The notes: a model not told the origin generated them from the sequence alone. Shown: positions 10,139 through 22,723, counted from the stretch's first letter. The stretch: DNA of 64,000 nucleotides from Neocallimastix lanati (nom. inval.) (GCA_016946835.1 JACVTC010000168.1:157501-221500), one strand, 5' to 3'. Translations and numbers: made by a program.

Positions 10139-10999
10139 ATGGATTATGGAATAATTAATGTGCTACCTCGTCTTAAGGAAGTAGATAGGAAATCTGTGGA
10201 GAGGTTGTATGAAGACTTCTCTAATCTTATGGAATTTGGGAAGATAACCGAGGATGAAACACGCTACCGTCTAGCCTACCTGGTATCAGAAGGAGAAGCC
10301 TGGAAAACCATTGCTAAGCTGAAGGAAGAGAGTTCTACCTTTCCGAAATTGGAACAGATCAAGGCTACCTTATTACAAGCCACACAATTAACAAAAATGG
10401 AAACTTATGACAAGATCAAAGCTCTGGTTATACAAGATAACCAGAGCATTCCAGAATTCAACGAAGCTTATTTAGACCTCTATGGTAGGGTCAGCGACGA
10501 CCTAAAGGACGGGATAAGGATTGCTGACTACTTACACGCTATTGGGCCGAGACCGGAAGCTTGCCATGCTGTCGTTTATGATGGAGTAAAAACGATAGAA
10601 GAAGCATGCAAGTCAGCTGAAAAGATCCAAAAACTACTAGATTTCGACAGAGAACGGGGAAATCAAGTACGTAACCATATTGAATCTCCACTCTTACCTC
10701 CGTTTATAAAACCGTACAGGCCAGCCGAAGTAACTTCAGGTAAACATTACCAGAAAGAAGAAGCGGACACACCAAGGTTATTCCAAAACTATTCCTCGAA
10801 CAATAGGAGAAAATCAAGCACTCCTAATGTTCCAGTTTTATATCATACGGCCAACAGTAAATGCTACCGATGTGGAGAAGAAGGACATAAAGGCTATAAT
10901 TGTCCTTACGACGACGAAAGTTTACTTAAACTTCTAACTCAAAGAGTAAATAAACAGAAGAAAGAAGTTTTAAAGGAAGATAAACCAAAAAACTTCTAA
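10139..10999 (+). CDS. gag: Gag of element B, zinc-knuckle protein
   Basis: 286 residues, capsid-like N-terminal part and a CX2CX4HX4C zinc knuckle (CYRCGEEGHKGYNC) at residues ~242-255. It lacks the Asn/Tyr tracts of the Gag in element A and is therefore much shorter; it has near-normal composition for this genome. The start ATG follows a long A-rich leader. The 3' end carries a -1 frameshift signal. Confidence 0.88.
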   Translation: MDYGIINVLPRLKEVDRKSVERLYEDFSNLMEFGKITEDETRYRLAYLVSEGEAWKTIAKLKEESSTFPKLEQIKATLLQATQLTKMETYDKIKALVIQDNQSIPEFNEAYLDLYGRVSDDLKDGIRIADYLHAIGPRPEACHAVVYDGVKTIEEACKSAEKIQKLLDFDRERGNQVRNHIESPLLPPFIKPYRPAEVTSGKHYQKEEADTPRLFQNYSSNNRRKSSTPNVPVLYHTANSKCYRCGEEGHKGYNCPYDDESLLKLLTQRVNKQKKEVLKEDKPKNF

Positions 11000-11019
11000 A
11001 GGAGAGTCCGTTAGCTCTC
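10987..11019 (+). promoter_or_regulatory. Programmed -1 frameshift signal between gag and pol (element B)
   Basis: AAAAAAC at 10987-10993 in the gag frame as A AAA AAC, an 8-nt spacer containing the gag stop (10997-10999), then GAGAG (11002-11006), an 8-nt loop and CTCTC (11015-11019). Pol is in the -1 frame. Heptamer and stem sequences differ from A and C but the geometry is the same. Confidence 0.78.
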
Positions 11020-11055
11020 GTAAATCAAACTAACATCAGCGAAGGAAAAATCAAG

Positions 11056-14000
11056 ATGTTTGGAGCCGAGAGGAAAAAGCCTGTTATTGAACAACAGAAG
11101 ATGAAGGTCTATGAACCAGGCCATAGAGGAAGGAGATCATTGAAAGATGATCCTCAACCTATTTCTAATACTTCCGCTATGAAAAGATTAGACAAGGGCA
11201 AGGAAAAGGCTATGGATGTTGAACCCTTGGAAGTAATCCGCCTATCCAATGAACCCAGGGAAGTGATCCATCCATCCATAATAGCCCAACCAAGGATCGA
11301 AGCAGTTAAGAAAACTAACAAAGATGAAAGATTGAAAGAAATAAATAGCATTAAGGAGAACATGGAAGCAGAAAAGAAGAATGAAAAGAAGGAAGATAAT
11401 AAGAATGCAAAGAAGAAGCCGAAGAATCCAGACAAAAATCTAAAGGACTCCTCTCCAATGAATGATGATAGGGAAGAGATAGAACAATTTATAATGGAGG
11501 AAGATATACAAAATATACAAGATAACAAGAAAATCAAGAAGAGAAGTATTCCAAAGCACATCAAATTGATTATCAACGAACCAAGTTATAGTATAGTGAA
11601 GGACTTGAACTCTACTCCGGCAAACATCTCTTATGCTCAATTGCTTGATGTCAGTCCGAAGGTTAGAGCCGATCTTGTTAAGAATTTAAAATTAGATAAG
11701 GATAATCCTATCGTTAATTTAGTTCATAAAGGAAAAATTGCTATCTCAAGATGCAAAATGTTTGATATTCCCTCTAAAACATATCTAGATTATGGTGCCG
11801 GTATCAATTTAATTTCAAAGAGTTATTTTGATAAACTACCGAACAAACCACAACCAATTGGAATTGCTACGTGTTCTATTGTTCAAGTTCTGTCTGGTTC
11901 CGATTCTAAATCTGGTCTTATATACAATTTACCTTTAACTATTGGAACCCATACATTTAATGCTAATTTTAGACTTGTTGAAAGAGACAACCTCTTATTC
12001 GACATTATCATTTGTTACGAGACTATTATCGAAAATTATTTATTTATTAATCTCATTACATTAGAATTACGTAAGATAAATTCTAATTTAGACACAAAGA
12101 AAATTAATGATATTGCCAATAAATTTGATCTTTGGGATGTCATCGAAGACCTGGAAAAACTAGATCGAAGTGACGAAACCAAGACTGAAGATGATTTATC
12201 TGATGGCGATGTGCCAGATGGTGCACTTTGTAACTTAATTTTGTCGATGGATAAATCATCTCGAAAGAACGAGGAGAATGGAATCTTTATTCCATATAAA
12301 ATAGGTACTGACGAAGTCATACTTGACAAAGTTGTCCTATTTAACTATAATGAGAACGAAAATGAAAAGAACGATAGATCCCATAAACTCAATGAAATTC
12401 TGTCTACCAAAATTGGTTCCAATAATGAAAATCTTATAAAAAGTATAAAAGATTTATTAAACAAATTTGATGAAATTATTGCCATCAGTACCGACGATTT
12501 GAATGAAACTAAATTACTTCCCCATTCTATTATTACTAAAGGAAGGAAGCCGACCAGTTAAACAACGTTCTTATCGTCTATAAAAAGCTAAAGCGGACAT
12601 TTTAAAGGAAGAAATAATTAAATTAATTAATAAGAAATTAATAGTACCCTCTCACTCTACGTGGTCATCTCCTATCGTACTAATTCAGAAGAAGAATGGT
12701 AAATGGAGATTATGCGTTGACTACCAGAAACTTAACGAATTAATAATAAAAGATTCGTATTCCATCCCCTTTATAGAAGAAATTCTCTTTTCGATTGGTG
12801 GTGAAGTTAAAGCCATAAGTACTATTGATTTATTTTCTGGCTACCACCAAATTCCAATGGACAAAAATGATATTGAAAAGACAAGTTTTACAACAATGTT
12901 TGGAAACTATAACTTTGTTGTAATGCCATTTGGCCTGACCAATGCGCCGGCCACCTTTCAACGGGAAATGAATAGGATATTCTTTCCCTTAATTGGAAAA
13001 TGTATGTTTGTTTATATTGATGATCTTGTGATATTTTCCCCTAGTTTAGTACAACATTTCTTGGACTTGAAAAAAGTTTTTTCAAATAATCAAGGAAAAT
13101 GGACTTAAAATTAATATAGAGAAGTGCAATTTCTTCATGAAAGAAGTTGAAGTCCTCGGCCACGTGTTTACACTTAATGGTATTAAACCTGTGATGACAA
13201 AGATGGAGACAATTAAAAATTGGGATCCTCTAACTGATGTGAGTAAATTAAGATCTTTTCTTGGTATTGTAGGCTATTACCGTAAGTTTATACCAAACTT
13301 ATCCAGGATAGCCCATTGTTTATATAATTTACTCAAGAAAGATGTACCATTTCTTTGGTCAGTCGAATGTCAAGAATGTTTTGATATTTTAAAAGAACGT
13401 TTGATCAATTATCCAATATTAAAGTATCCTGATTTTTCCAAACAATTTATTATAAGAACTGATGCTTCTTATAATGGTTTTTGAGGAGTTCTATTACAAA
13501 AGCATGATAAAATAGAATTTCCTATTTATTACGAAAGTAGATCTTTAAAGAAAGAAGAAAAGAATTATCCAATAACTAAGCTAGTAGGTGCTGTTGCTTA
13601 TTATTGCGTAATGAAATTCAAAGCTTTTATTACAGGAAACGATTTTGAAACTATCTTGATCACTGATCATAAACCCCTCGTAAGTTTATTTAAATCCAAG
13701 TCACCCGTAGACAATGATAGACAACTCTCAAATTGGATCTTAACTTTTAGTATGCTTAAAGTCGTAGTGCATTATGAAGATGGTAGAAAGAATATACTTG
13801 CCGACGCATTATCCCGGAATCCTGTTATCCAAGTGAACGCTACTAATTTGTCTGCTACATCTTTAATGGATAATTTTATTGATAATAAAATAATTAGAGT
13901 TGATGGTGAAGAATTCTATAAAGAAGATAATAATCTTTGAAAGATTATTAAAAATAAGGAACAAAAAGTAAAATTACTCTTAAATGCTCATAATCTCGGT

Positions 14001-15017
14001 CATGAAGGTATCTTCAAGACCTATAATAGATTAAAAAGGGATTATTATTGGACAGACATGTTAAAAGATGTGAAGTTAACAATAAAAACATGTCTAAAAT
14101 GTCAAGCATTTAGAAATAGACCTTATCCTAAAGAAGAAACTATTCCTACTCCAGCTGAAGCTCCCTTTGTTAGAGTTGGATTGGATATAGTCGGTTCGTC
14201 GTATGTTACAAAGCGTAATAACCAATACATAATCGTATTAGTCGATTATTTTACGGAATGGGTTGAGGCCAAAGCCGTAAATAAAATAGAATCCTCGGAT
14301 GTCATTGAATTCTTGATTGAAGTATTCAGTAGACACGGTATTCCAGAAATACTTATTTCTGGTAACGGTCCACAGTTTATTTCGAATCAAACCAAAGGAT
14401 TCCTTGATATTTATAATGTGTATTTAAAACCTTCTACTCCCTACCACCCAGAAACCAATGGTAAAGTAGAAAATCGATATAAACAAATCGGAAAATACCT
14501 ACGCTTGTTAAGTGAACAATGTAGAGATTGGGATGAAGTACTACCCTCTGCATTGTGTGCTCTAAGAACAACCAAGAACGAGAAGACCGGATTTTCAAGT
14601 TTCGAACTTCTGTATGGAAGAAGGGATAAACAACCCTTCGAACTATTGGTGAATCTCGACAGGCAAGAACCGAATGAAACTCGAGAAGAGTTTATTCTAT
14701 GAAAATTCCTTATTCATAGGAAGTGGATAAATGAAGCGATAGATAATATTGAAAATGCCAATCTGTTATGGAGAGATAGGCGTAAGCAAATAAAAAGAAT
14801 GCATAACACTTATAAAAGTGGAGACTTAGTTCTAGTACGTTACTTTAATAGAAGAAAACTAGATCCTTACTTCTTAGGTCCTTTAAAGGTAGTTAAATGG
14901 GAATTCAATACCGTAACCTTATGCGATCCTCAGACTGGTGAAGTAATGGATAGGAATGTACATAAGAAGAATGTCATTCCATTCTTTATCATGGAGACTT
15001 CAAGGGACGAAGTCTGA
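11056..15017 (+). pseudogene. pol: Pol remnant of element B
   Basis: Recognisable parts in order: a protease-like region (about 11740-12060), RT with MPFGL and a Y-I-D-D active-site block (about 12560-13110), RNase H with RTDAS and TDHKPL (about 13430-13830), integrase zinc-finger part and core with GLDIVG and YHPETNGKVENR (about 13980-14600), and a GPL-type tail near 14880. The frame is interrupted about six times, so the copy is a fossil. There are no Asn-rich linkers between domains, unlike element A. Confidence 0.9.
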
Positions 15018-15035
15018 GCTGGTGACGGGGGATCT

Positions 15036-15231
15036 TGGTACGAGACCAATTGAAATTTATAAAAATTAACATAGAGTTAGCGTGGAAAATAAATATTATA
15101 AATCATAAATGTAGTACAAAGTTGTACAAAATTTTAATGTATAAAATTTTTAATATATATAGAAATTAGAAATAATTTAATTAAAAGAGAGAGGCTAAAT
15201 TATTTAACTAAAAATAAAAAAATAATTTCGA
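15036..15231 (+). repeat. Truncated 3' LTR of element B
   Basis: Follows a GACGGGGGATC purine tract. It matches the first ~200 bp of the 5' LTR at 9322 and then switches, near AATTTCGAAATAATC, to sequence matching the LTRs of element C (from about 40589 and 46815). Confidence 0.75.
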
Positions 15232-16343
15232 AATAATCAAATCTATTTAATTAGTTATTAAAATTTTCGTTATCAATTTAAATTTATTTTTAATTACTAA
15301 ATTTAACTAAACCACAATTAAAATATTCTGTATAATCTCTTTATTTTTATTTTATATATATTAATACTAAACTATTATTAAATAATTCATAATTCAATAA
15401 TATATAACTACTATTTATAACAATAATATTATTAACTAAAGTAATAATTCAATTTCAATTTAAATGTTTCATTTATTAAAATAATTAGTAATTAGTTTAT
15501 TAAAAAATAGTTAGGCTTTACAAATTTTAATTTGATAAAAAAATATAAATACATATAATTTTTAGTGAAATAAAATATAACTAATAACTTACTTTTATTA
15601 AATAAAATAATTATATTTATCTAATCATTAGAGTAATCCCTAATTAATTAGATAACATAAATAACATAATTAATTATTAGATTAATATAAATATTAAACT
15701 TTATTTTAAATTTAATATTATAATATTACTTATTAAGTATAATTAATGAAAAATAGTAAAATAATAAGCTAGTATTAATGTTTAATTATAATGTGTTTTG
15801 TTTTTTATTTTAAAAATTGATTATTTATTTTATAAAAATTTTTATTCAGTTCAGTTCCCCACAAACAAAATCAAATCTTAATTGATTAATAAAAAATATT
15901 CAATATATTATAGCTTTTTAAATTTTTTTTATAAAATATAAGAATATTATATTAATTTTCTTGATTAAAATAACATAATTTTTCTGTAAAATCTTTTTAA
16001 ATTTTGTTTTTTTATTTTAGTATATATTAAATAAAATAGTTTTAGTATATGAAAAATAGTATAAATTATATAACCAAAATTTATTAAAGGTTATATAATT
16101 ATGAATTAATTTAATTCAACATAAAATTAGGAATAATTAGTAATAGTTAATAATTTTTTTCAAATAAGATGATAAATGTAGAAAGGCTTTACATATTAAT
16201 TTTCTATCAAAAAGTATAAATAGGTGAAGTTTTTCAATAATTAAAATGTAGACTTTATATATATATATATATAATTAAGACTTTAATAAATAAAATAAAT
16301 AAATAAAATAAATAAAAATCTAAAATAACACAGAGCAATAACA
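15232..16343 (+). repeat. LTR fragment of family E, related to the element C LTRs
   Basis: 15232-15600 matches the central part of the LTRs at 40314 and 46543; about 15830-16260 matches the LTR at 47336-48175, including a promoter-like block GGCTTTACAT followed by AAAAAGTATAAATAGG. At about 16348 the sequence TTGGTGAAGATATCAGGG resembles the primer site of element C (TTGGTGGAGATATCGGGG), so 16343 is probably the LTR end. Internal sequence is lost beyond about 16540. Confidence 0.6.
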
Positions 16344-16540
16344 TAAAAATTGGTGAAGATATCAGGGAGTGTGAAAATATTGATGAATAGATAAAAAATA
16401 GTAATATAAAAAAAATAATACAAAAGTAAAATAATAGTAATACAAAGAAATTCTAAAATTTCAATAATACTTTAAATAAAAAAAATATATATAAATATTT
16501 AAAATTAAATTATTTAAAATTAAATTATTTAAAATATGAA
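16344..16540 (+). mobile_element. Primer-site remnant and leader of element E
   Basis: A primer-binding-like TTGGTGAAGATATCAGGG directly after the presumed LTR end, then A-rich leader sequence. No coding region follows. Only the first ~200 bp of the interior appear to remain before the host duplication unit begins. Confidence 0.4.
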
Positions 16541-16654
16541 TTCAATATACCGCCACATTTTCCGAAATGTACTATTTTTTTTTTAAATAATTAATATAAA
16601 ATTTGAATATTATATCTTTTTGTTTTTTTTAAACCGATTTCAATTATTTCAATT

Positions 16655-17018
<364 letters not shown>

Positions 17019-17332
17019 GTAATAAAATAATTATAATAATCTATCTATAATTAATTTTATCATGTATATATAAATATATATTTTAAAAAATGATATTTTG
17101 AAAATTTTAATAATTTAATTTAAATTTTAGTGTAATATATTCATAAAAATAAAAACTTCTATATTAAAATCATAATATATATAAAAAAAATAATATAAAA
17201 AAAAAATGATTTTAATTCTTACTTTATTATAATAGTATTAAATTTCCAAAATATGATATTAATAATAATAACAATAATAAAAAAGAAATGTGAAATATTT
17301 GTATATAAGCATTTAATTACATATATATATAT

Positions 17333-17698
17333 TTAATCATTTATTTGTGATAATATTATTGCTTTTTTAATTTTAGTATTATCATTAAATGAGCATTTAT
17401 TATTGGAGCGACTTTGATATAATTGCAATCTATAGTGATGTGTACATATTCTTGTAGGGCCTACTTGAATTCCATTCCTTGTAGGAGTATCTCTAGATTC
17501 ATAATAAAATTCACAAAAAACAGATTTTCTTGAAGGGTTATATCTACAGGATGATAGTTCTTTTCCATTTAAATTTAAATATTTCTTCGTTTCACTTGGA
17601 AAATGATAATCGCTTCTAGCACTGACAAAGAAGATTTTGGATTGCCATTGAATAGTACATAAAAGAATAGTAGATAAAATAATTTGGAGTAATTTCAT
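17333..17698 (-). CDS. Small secreted Cys-containing protein, short paralogue
   Basis: 121 residues on the minus strand. Residues 1-27 form a signal peptide (MKLLQIILSTILLCTIQW...FFVSA), so the product is probably secreted. The mature part shares the motifs DYHFPS, CRYNPSRKSVFCE, TPTR.G.Q.GP and RLQLYQSRSNNKCSF with the 181-residue paralogue at 25228-25773. It stops after the fourth mature Cys, losing the C-terminal third, and the tail (KKAIILSQIND) is unrelated. The shared part reads through without a stop, so it may still be expressed, but a truncated copy is equally possible. I do not recognise the family; the pattern fits small secreted effector-like or cell-wall proteins. Confidence 0.7.
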   Translation of the reverse strand: MKLLQIILSTILLCTIQWQSKIFFVSARSDYHFPSETKKYLNLNGKELSSCRYNPSRKSVFCEFYYESRDTPTRNGIQVGPTRICTHHYRLQLYQSRSNNKCSFNDNTKIKKAIILSQIND

Positions 17699-17861
17699 TT
17701 TTTTTATATTTTTTAGTTCTTATTTTTTTTTCTTATTTTTTAAATAATTTTTAATTTTTATTTATTTATTTTTTTATTTTTATTGTTTTTATTATATATT
17801 TATATTTTATTATTTTAATTAATTTTTATGGTATTCTTAAAATTTTATAGATAAAATTAAA

Positions 17862-17918
17862 CCTATTTATATTTTTTTTATTCTTACATTTTAAATTTTA
17901 TTCATTTAATCTGATTGG
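17862..17918 (-). promoter_or_regulatory. Promoter of the 17333-17698 gene: TATA and CCAAT boxes
   Basis: On the minus strand, CCAAT (17914-17918) followed by TATAAATAGG (17862-17871), about 165-215 bp upstream of the ATG. The same pair precedes the paralogue at 25228-25773, within a conserved block TTAATCTGATTGG on the plus strand. Confidence 0.55.
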
Positions 17919-18188
17919 AATTAATAATAAATATATATATTTTTTTTCAAAAAATAAAATTTTTTATTTAAGTTAAAAACGAACGAAAAGCATAAAATTC
18001 TAATTTAAATTGTTGGAACTTTCACAGAGTGAAAATATTAATAACGTAAAATTTTTAAAAGAAATAATATAATTTCATATATACAAAGTAGTTATAATTA
18101 TTTTCTTCTATCTATTATTTTTATTATTATTATCTAAAATAACAAATATAACGAATATATAAATGAGTATATGATATTATTTATTTTT

Positions 18189-18223
<35 letters not shown>

Positions 18224-19245
18224 TGAATGTAAATAAAAAAATGTATCATCCTAATTGTATTCCACTCTATAAAAAATTTCCACACGTTAAATAGAATATT
18301 CCTTTCATTTATATTTTAATTTCCGAAATAAAAATTAAGAACCAATCTATTTCAAAAAGAATATTTAACTTAAATAACTGTTTCCATTTTCAACAGTAAA
18401 AAGGAGATTTTTATTATCCGTTATTAATAATTATTTATTAGTATTATTATTAACTAATATAATAGATATAAAAAATATATAGAAAATTATTAAATATTTA
18501 TTTATTTATAAAATATTTATTTATTTATGTATTTATAAATGTAAAAAAAATGTTAAATTATAAATAATATTTTATTCTGCTAAAATTTAACTATTTAATA
18601 ATAAAACATTTTTTTTTTACGTTTATTATTTTATTTTTTCACATAAATATAGAAATTAAACTTAATATATTTGAGCAATTTTCAGCTCAAAAAAAGTAAT
18701 TTTATTATTTATTTATTATTATTATTATCTAATATAATAAATACAACAAATATATATAGAATTATAAAATATTTATTATTTATATTTTATTTATTTATTT
18801 ATTTATTTATGTAATAATTTTAAAATAATATTTAATAAAATTTTAACATTTGAAAAAAAAAAGGATTTTTTTTTTTTATTAGTTTATCTTTTCACAAATT
18901 TTCCAAATGAAACATTAAGAAACAATTTATTTCAAATAGAAAATTAATATCTTTTCACAAATTTCCCAAATAAAGCATTAAGAAAAAATTTATTTCAAAT
19001 AGAAAATTTAATTTAAAATAACGGCTTCATTTTCAACATTTAAAAGGGAATTTTTATTTTAAATGAAATTAAATAAATTAAAAAATATTAAAATTTAAAT
19101 TAAAACTTTAATTTATTTAAAATCCATTTTATTTAATTTAATTTTATCCAATGTTTTTAATTTATGTTAATTTAACTCATGTGGAATATAATTCCATAAA
19201 AAATTTTATTATAAACAAATATAAATAAATAAATTAATAAATAGA

Positions 19246-19277
<32 letters not shown>

Positions 19278-19290
19278 AAATTAATTATCA

Positions 19291-19953
19291 TATTTTAGAA
19301 ATATAAATATTAAGAAATATAAATATTAAGAAATATAAATAATATGTTAAATATTATTCTTATTTACTTCATAATAAAAAATCTTGAATAATTAATATTT
19401 ATTTATTTAATAATTAAATAAACAATAAAAATAAATAATAAATAATAAAATATTAATAATAAATATAAAATAATTAAATATATATAACAAATAATTCAAT
19501 AATAAATAAAATAATTAAATATTAATAGTAAATAATTATATAAATATTCTATTTTTCAATTTAGAAAAATAAAATATTTTCTTAAAAACGCTTTATAATT
19601 AAAAAAAATGAATAATTAATATCAATTTATTCAGAATAATTAATCAAATAAATAGTTAAATAAAACTTTATTTTTAAACAAATAAAAATAAGATATTTTC
19701 TTAAAATATTTTATAATAAAAAAAATTGTATAATTAATGCCAATTTATTCATATTAAATAAATAAATAATTTACTTAATATTAATAACAAATAATATTTT
19801 TTTTTTTTAAAAAAAAATTTAATAAATAAAATATTTTATTTAATATTTTATGAATTTAAAGATTAAATTTTTTGTATAAAATACCTTATTTTTATGAAGA
19901 TTTAAAGAATATATTTTTTTATATTTTTATAATATATAAAATTTTTAATTTCG

Positions 19954-19986
<33 letters not shown>

Positions 19987-20267
19987 TTTTAATACTATTT
20001 TATAGATTTCAAGAATATTTTATTTTTTTCTTTTTTTAACATATATATATATATATTTTAAGACGCAATTATCCCGAACTTTTAATTTTATTAATTTATT
20101 CATTTACATTAATATTTTCTTATTTAAAAAAAAAAAAAAACATAATTAATAAAAAAAAAAAAAATAAATATTATTTGTCCAATTAGAACATAATAATATT
20201 TAAAAAATTAATGTGAAATTAAAGTAATATTCAAAATAAAGTGTATAAATAAATTCAGAAAAAAGTT
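19291..20267. other. AT-rich region without genes
   Basis: Simple AT-rich sequence with TAAATA-type repeats. Parts at 19380-19760 (AAATATTTTCTTAAAA and a TTAATATCAATTTATTCAGA block) recur at 22960-23400. A 34-bp T run lies near 19951-19985 and an A run near 20150. No coding potential seen. Confidence 0.6.
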
Positions 20268-20280
20268 CATATTTAACGAA

Positions 20281-20600
20281 CCTCACCTCCAAGATTATAA
20301 GATTTCTACTTAAATGAAATTGTTATTTCGGATTAGGGTATAAATTGACTATCTGAAAGAAATTATGGTCTTCTCCTTTAGAGACACTGGCCCTGCTAGA
20401 ATGTCTTACTGTATTTTCAACGTTGATATACCTGGTTAGTTTGCGCTTATTATACCGTTGGAATAGCAACCCTTGTTAATTATTAGCCCTAGGAATAATA
20501 TCAGTGAAAAGAGAACAGCAGATCTCAGAAAGAATAGTGTTTTAGAATAATCACCAGAAATGATTTGGTTCTTAAACATAACATCCCATTCTTTTTTAAT
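20281..20600 (-). pseudogene. Possible host-gene fragment resembling an ABCG-type transporter membrane region
   Basis: A less AT-rich island. Read on the minus strand it gives an open stretch of about 50 residues beginning after an AG acceptor-like site: KEWDVMFKNQ, then KTLFFLRSAVLFSLILFLGL, then INKGCYSNGIIS. In another frame GPVSLKEKTIISFR follows. The first resembles the first membrane helix of ABCG half-transporters and the second their PVFLREK-type motif after the second helix. Stops in all frames separate them, so this is at best a broken gene or two exons of one. The assignment is by eye and weak; a non-coding RNA or unknown gene is possible. Confidence 0.3.
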
Positions 20601-20644
20601 AATTTAAATTAATAATATTTGCATCTCTTCCACTAAAAAGAAAG

Positions 20645-20691
20645 TTATATAATCGGAACCATGTCACATAAACATAGTTCCGATTATATAA
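20645..20691. repeat. Perfect 15-bp inverted repeat
   Basis: TTATATAATCGGAAC (20645-20659) and its exact complement (20677-20691) around a 17-nt loop, followed by CCTGATCCCCCCCTGC, a rare C-rich stretch. It adjoins the possible gene fragment at 20281-20600. No function assigned. Confidence 0.85.
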
Positions 20692-20699
20692 TCCTGATC

Positions 20700-21262
20700 C
20701 CCCCCTGCTTTGATTTTAATAAAGTAAAAAAATTTCTTCAATATATATTTTTTTTTATTATATATTAATATTTTTAATAATTTTGAAATTACATATTTAT
20801 ATTTTTAAAAATTTTTGTAATATTTATATTTCATTTATAAATTTAAGCTATAATTATTTGTTTATAAGTTAAATAATTTTATAGAATTATTGAATTAATT
20901 TTATATCAATAATTCATTTTTGTTTTAATTTTTATAAACATGATAATATAATATTTAAATATAATTTAAATGAAATAATTATTAAATAAATATATTAGGA
21001 AAATATTTTTTTTAAAAATAAAAAAATATTTATATATAATAATATTTAATTAACAATTTTAATAATAATTTTATAATAATATTTAATAGTTTTTAATAAA
21101 TAAATTTTTTAATAATATTTAATTAATAATTTTTGATAATAATATTTAATTAATAATTTTAATAAAAATAATAATATCATGTTTAAAAAAAAAAAAAAAT
21201 AAAAATAAAAATATATATATATAATTTTTTTAATATTTACAGTAGTATTTTAATATATACTA
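20700..21262. other. AT-rich spacer without genes
   Basis: Simple sequence dominated by AATAATATTTAATTAATAA-like repeats. I see no gene or recognisable element edge before the inverted repeat that begins at 21263. Confidence 0.5.
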
Positions 21263-21431
21263 ATGTTTAATAATATAAACAATAAATTAATTAATTAAGA
21301 TTGATTTAAAATTATTTACAAAGTTTAATTTGATTTATATCAAAATATATTATTTTAATAATTATGTTTAGGTTATCAAGAATATAGGAAAGTACAAATA
21401 TGTAAAGAATTATTAATAATTTTTTACTTAT

Positions 21432-21650
21432 TTGTACTTTCCTAAAATCGGTGCTCAGCTAAATAACGTCTTTTGCTTCAAACCCACTTCGAAAAACAAT
21501 AATACAAAAAAAGAAACATTCGATGATATTCATGTAATGTTTTCACCAAATATTTCTTCTGCACTGGAAATTTCTTATAATGAGGTGAAAATTGAAGATA
21601 TCAAATCAAGAGAAATAGATGCCCATTATTATTTCTTTAAATTTCTTTAG
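21432..21650 (+). CDS. Unknown protein fragment inside the foldback element
   Basis: About 72 residues open from the inverted-repeat edge (beginning YFPKIGAQLNNVFCF), no signal peptide or known motif. Composition is mixed rather than low-complexity, which suggests real coding ancestry. Just downstream, in another frame, about 50 further residues (VINDKEYVIIYAEENKYSKR and on, to a stop near 21797) look like a continuation, so either one frameshift or a small intron separates them. Unrecognised; may be a captured gene fragment. Confidence 0.4.
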   Translation: MYFPKIGAQLNNVFCFKPTSKNNNTKKETFDDIHVMFSPNISSALEISYNEVKIEDIKSREIDAHYYFFKFL

Positions 21651-22339
21651 TTATTAATGATAAAGAGTATGTAATTATATATGCAGAAGAAAATAAGTAT
21701 TCAAAACGCAAAATAATTGAAGTTCTTTACGACAATATCAAAGTGGATGAAAGTATCGTTACTCAAGAAATCAGAAATAAATATAATTTTTATTAATATT
21801 TTATTAGCTATGAAATATTAAGATTGATTAAATATTTTTATAATTCTTTATTTGTTATAATAATTATTGAATATTTAATTTGTTATTTAATTAGAAATTT
21901 AAAATATATTAATATGAAATATATATAAAATATAGATTAATAATAATAGTTAATAATTATATAATAAAATAATGTAAATAAAATAATGGATGTAAAATAA
22001 TTGAATTCATTGAAATATTTTATTGATATTCATATAATAATAAACATATAAATTAAAAAATAAATAAAAATTAAAAGTAAAAATATTAATTACATTTAAT
22101 TTAATTTGTTTTATTTATTATAATTGTTATTATTAATATATTTTTTATATACATACGTTTCTTTATTAATTATATTAATTAATGATTTTTTAATCTTTGT
22201 TGATTCTTATTGATTGCTATTTTAATTTTTAAAAGTATATTTAATTATATTACAAGTAAAATTGTCAATAGTAATTTTAAAACAGATAAGTTTAATAACT
22301 AGTAATTTAATAAAATGATAATGATTTTTTTTTTTTAAA

Positions 22340-22723
22340 ATGAAAATTAATTTATTAAATAATAAATACATATATAACACAAAATATATAAATTTTAAAT
22401 TAATGGTTTCCTCTGAAGAAAAAAAGACAGAAGTTCTAAATAATCATCATCCGATAATTTATTTCTTAATTGTACTTTTGAAATATGATGAAAGTAAACA
22501 AACCAAATCGTACAAACTAATGAATAAATATTTCGAAGAAAATAATATAAGAACATCGGATGAAGATAATAGTATTGATGGTAAAATAAAAGAAAATAAA
22601 ATAAACGAAATAAATGAGAAACTTGGTAATATAAATATTGATGGGAATGATAATTCAAAAAATAAACGAATTAAGACGGATATTATTAATAATTCTTTTA
22701 TTTATACTTTCCTATGTTCTTGA
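22340..22723 (+). CDS. Unknown Lys/Asn-rich ORF overlapping the right inverted repeat
   Basis: 127 codons from the first ATG; a second ATG 21 codons on (MVSSEEKKTEVLNN) is a more likely start because the first 20 residues are simple-sequence. The middle (HHPIIYFLIVLLKYDESKQT) is followed by a charged Asn/Lys/Glu-rich tail. The last ~12 codons lie inside the right terminal inverted repeat. No family recognised; an ORF fixed by the element is as likely as a gene. Confidence 0.35.
   Translation: MKINLLNNKYIYNTKYINFKLMVSSEEKKTEVLNNHHPIIYFLIVLLKYDESKQTKSYKLMNKYFEENNIRTSDEDNSIDGKIKENKINEINEKLGNINIDGNDNSKNKRIKTDIINNSFIYTFLCS

Larger units (their letters stand above)
9322..15231 (+). mobile_element. 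Ty3/Gypsy LTR retrotransposon B (decayed)
   Basis: LTR at 9322-9724, gag at 10139-10999, pol remnant at 11056-15017, purine tract and the first ~195 bp of a 3' LTR at 15036, where the sequence switches to another LTR family. Gag is open; pol has about six breaks, so the copy is dead and older than A or C. Its coding sequence is visibly less AT-rich and less Asn-rich than that of A. Confidence 0.9.
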
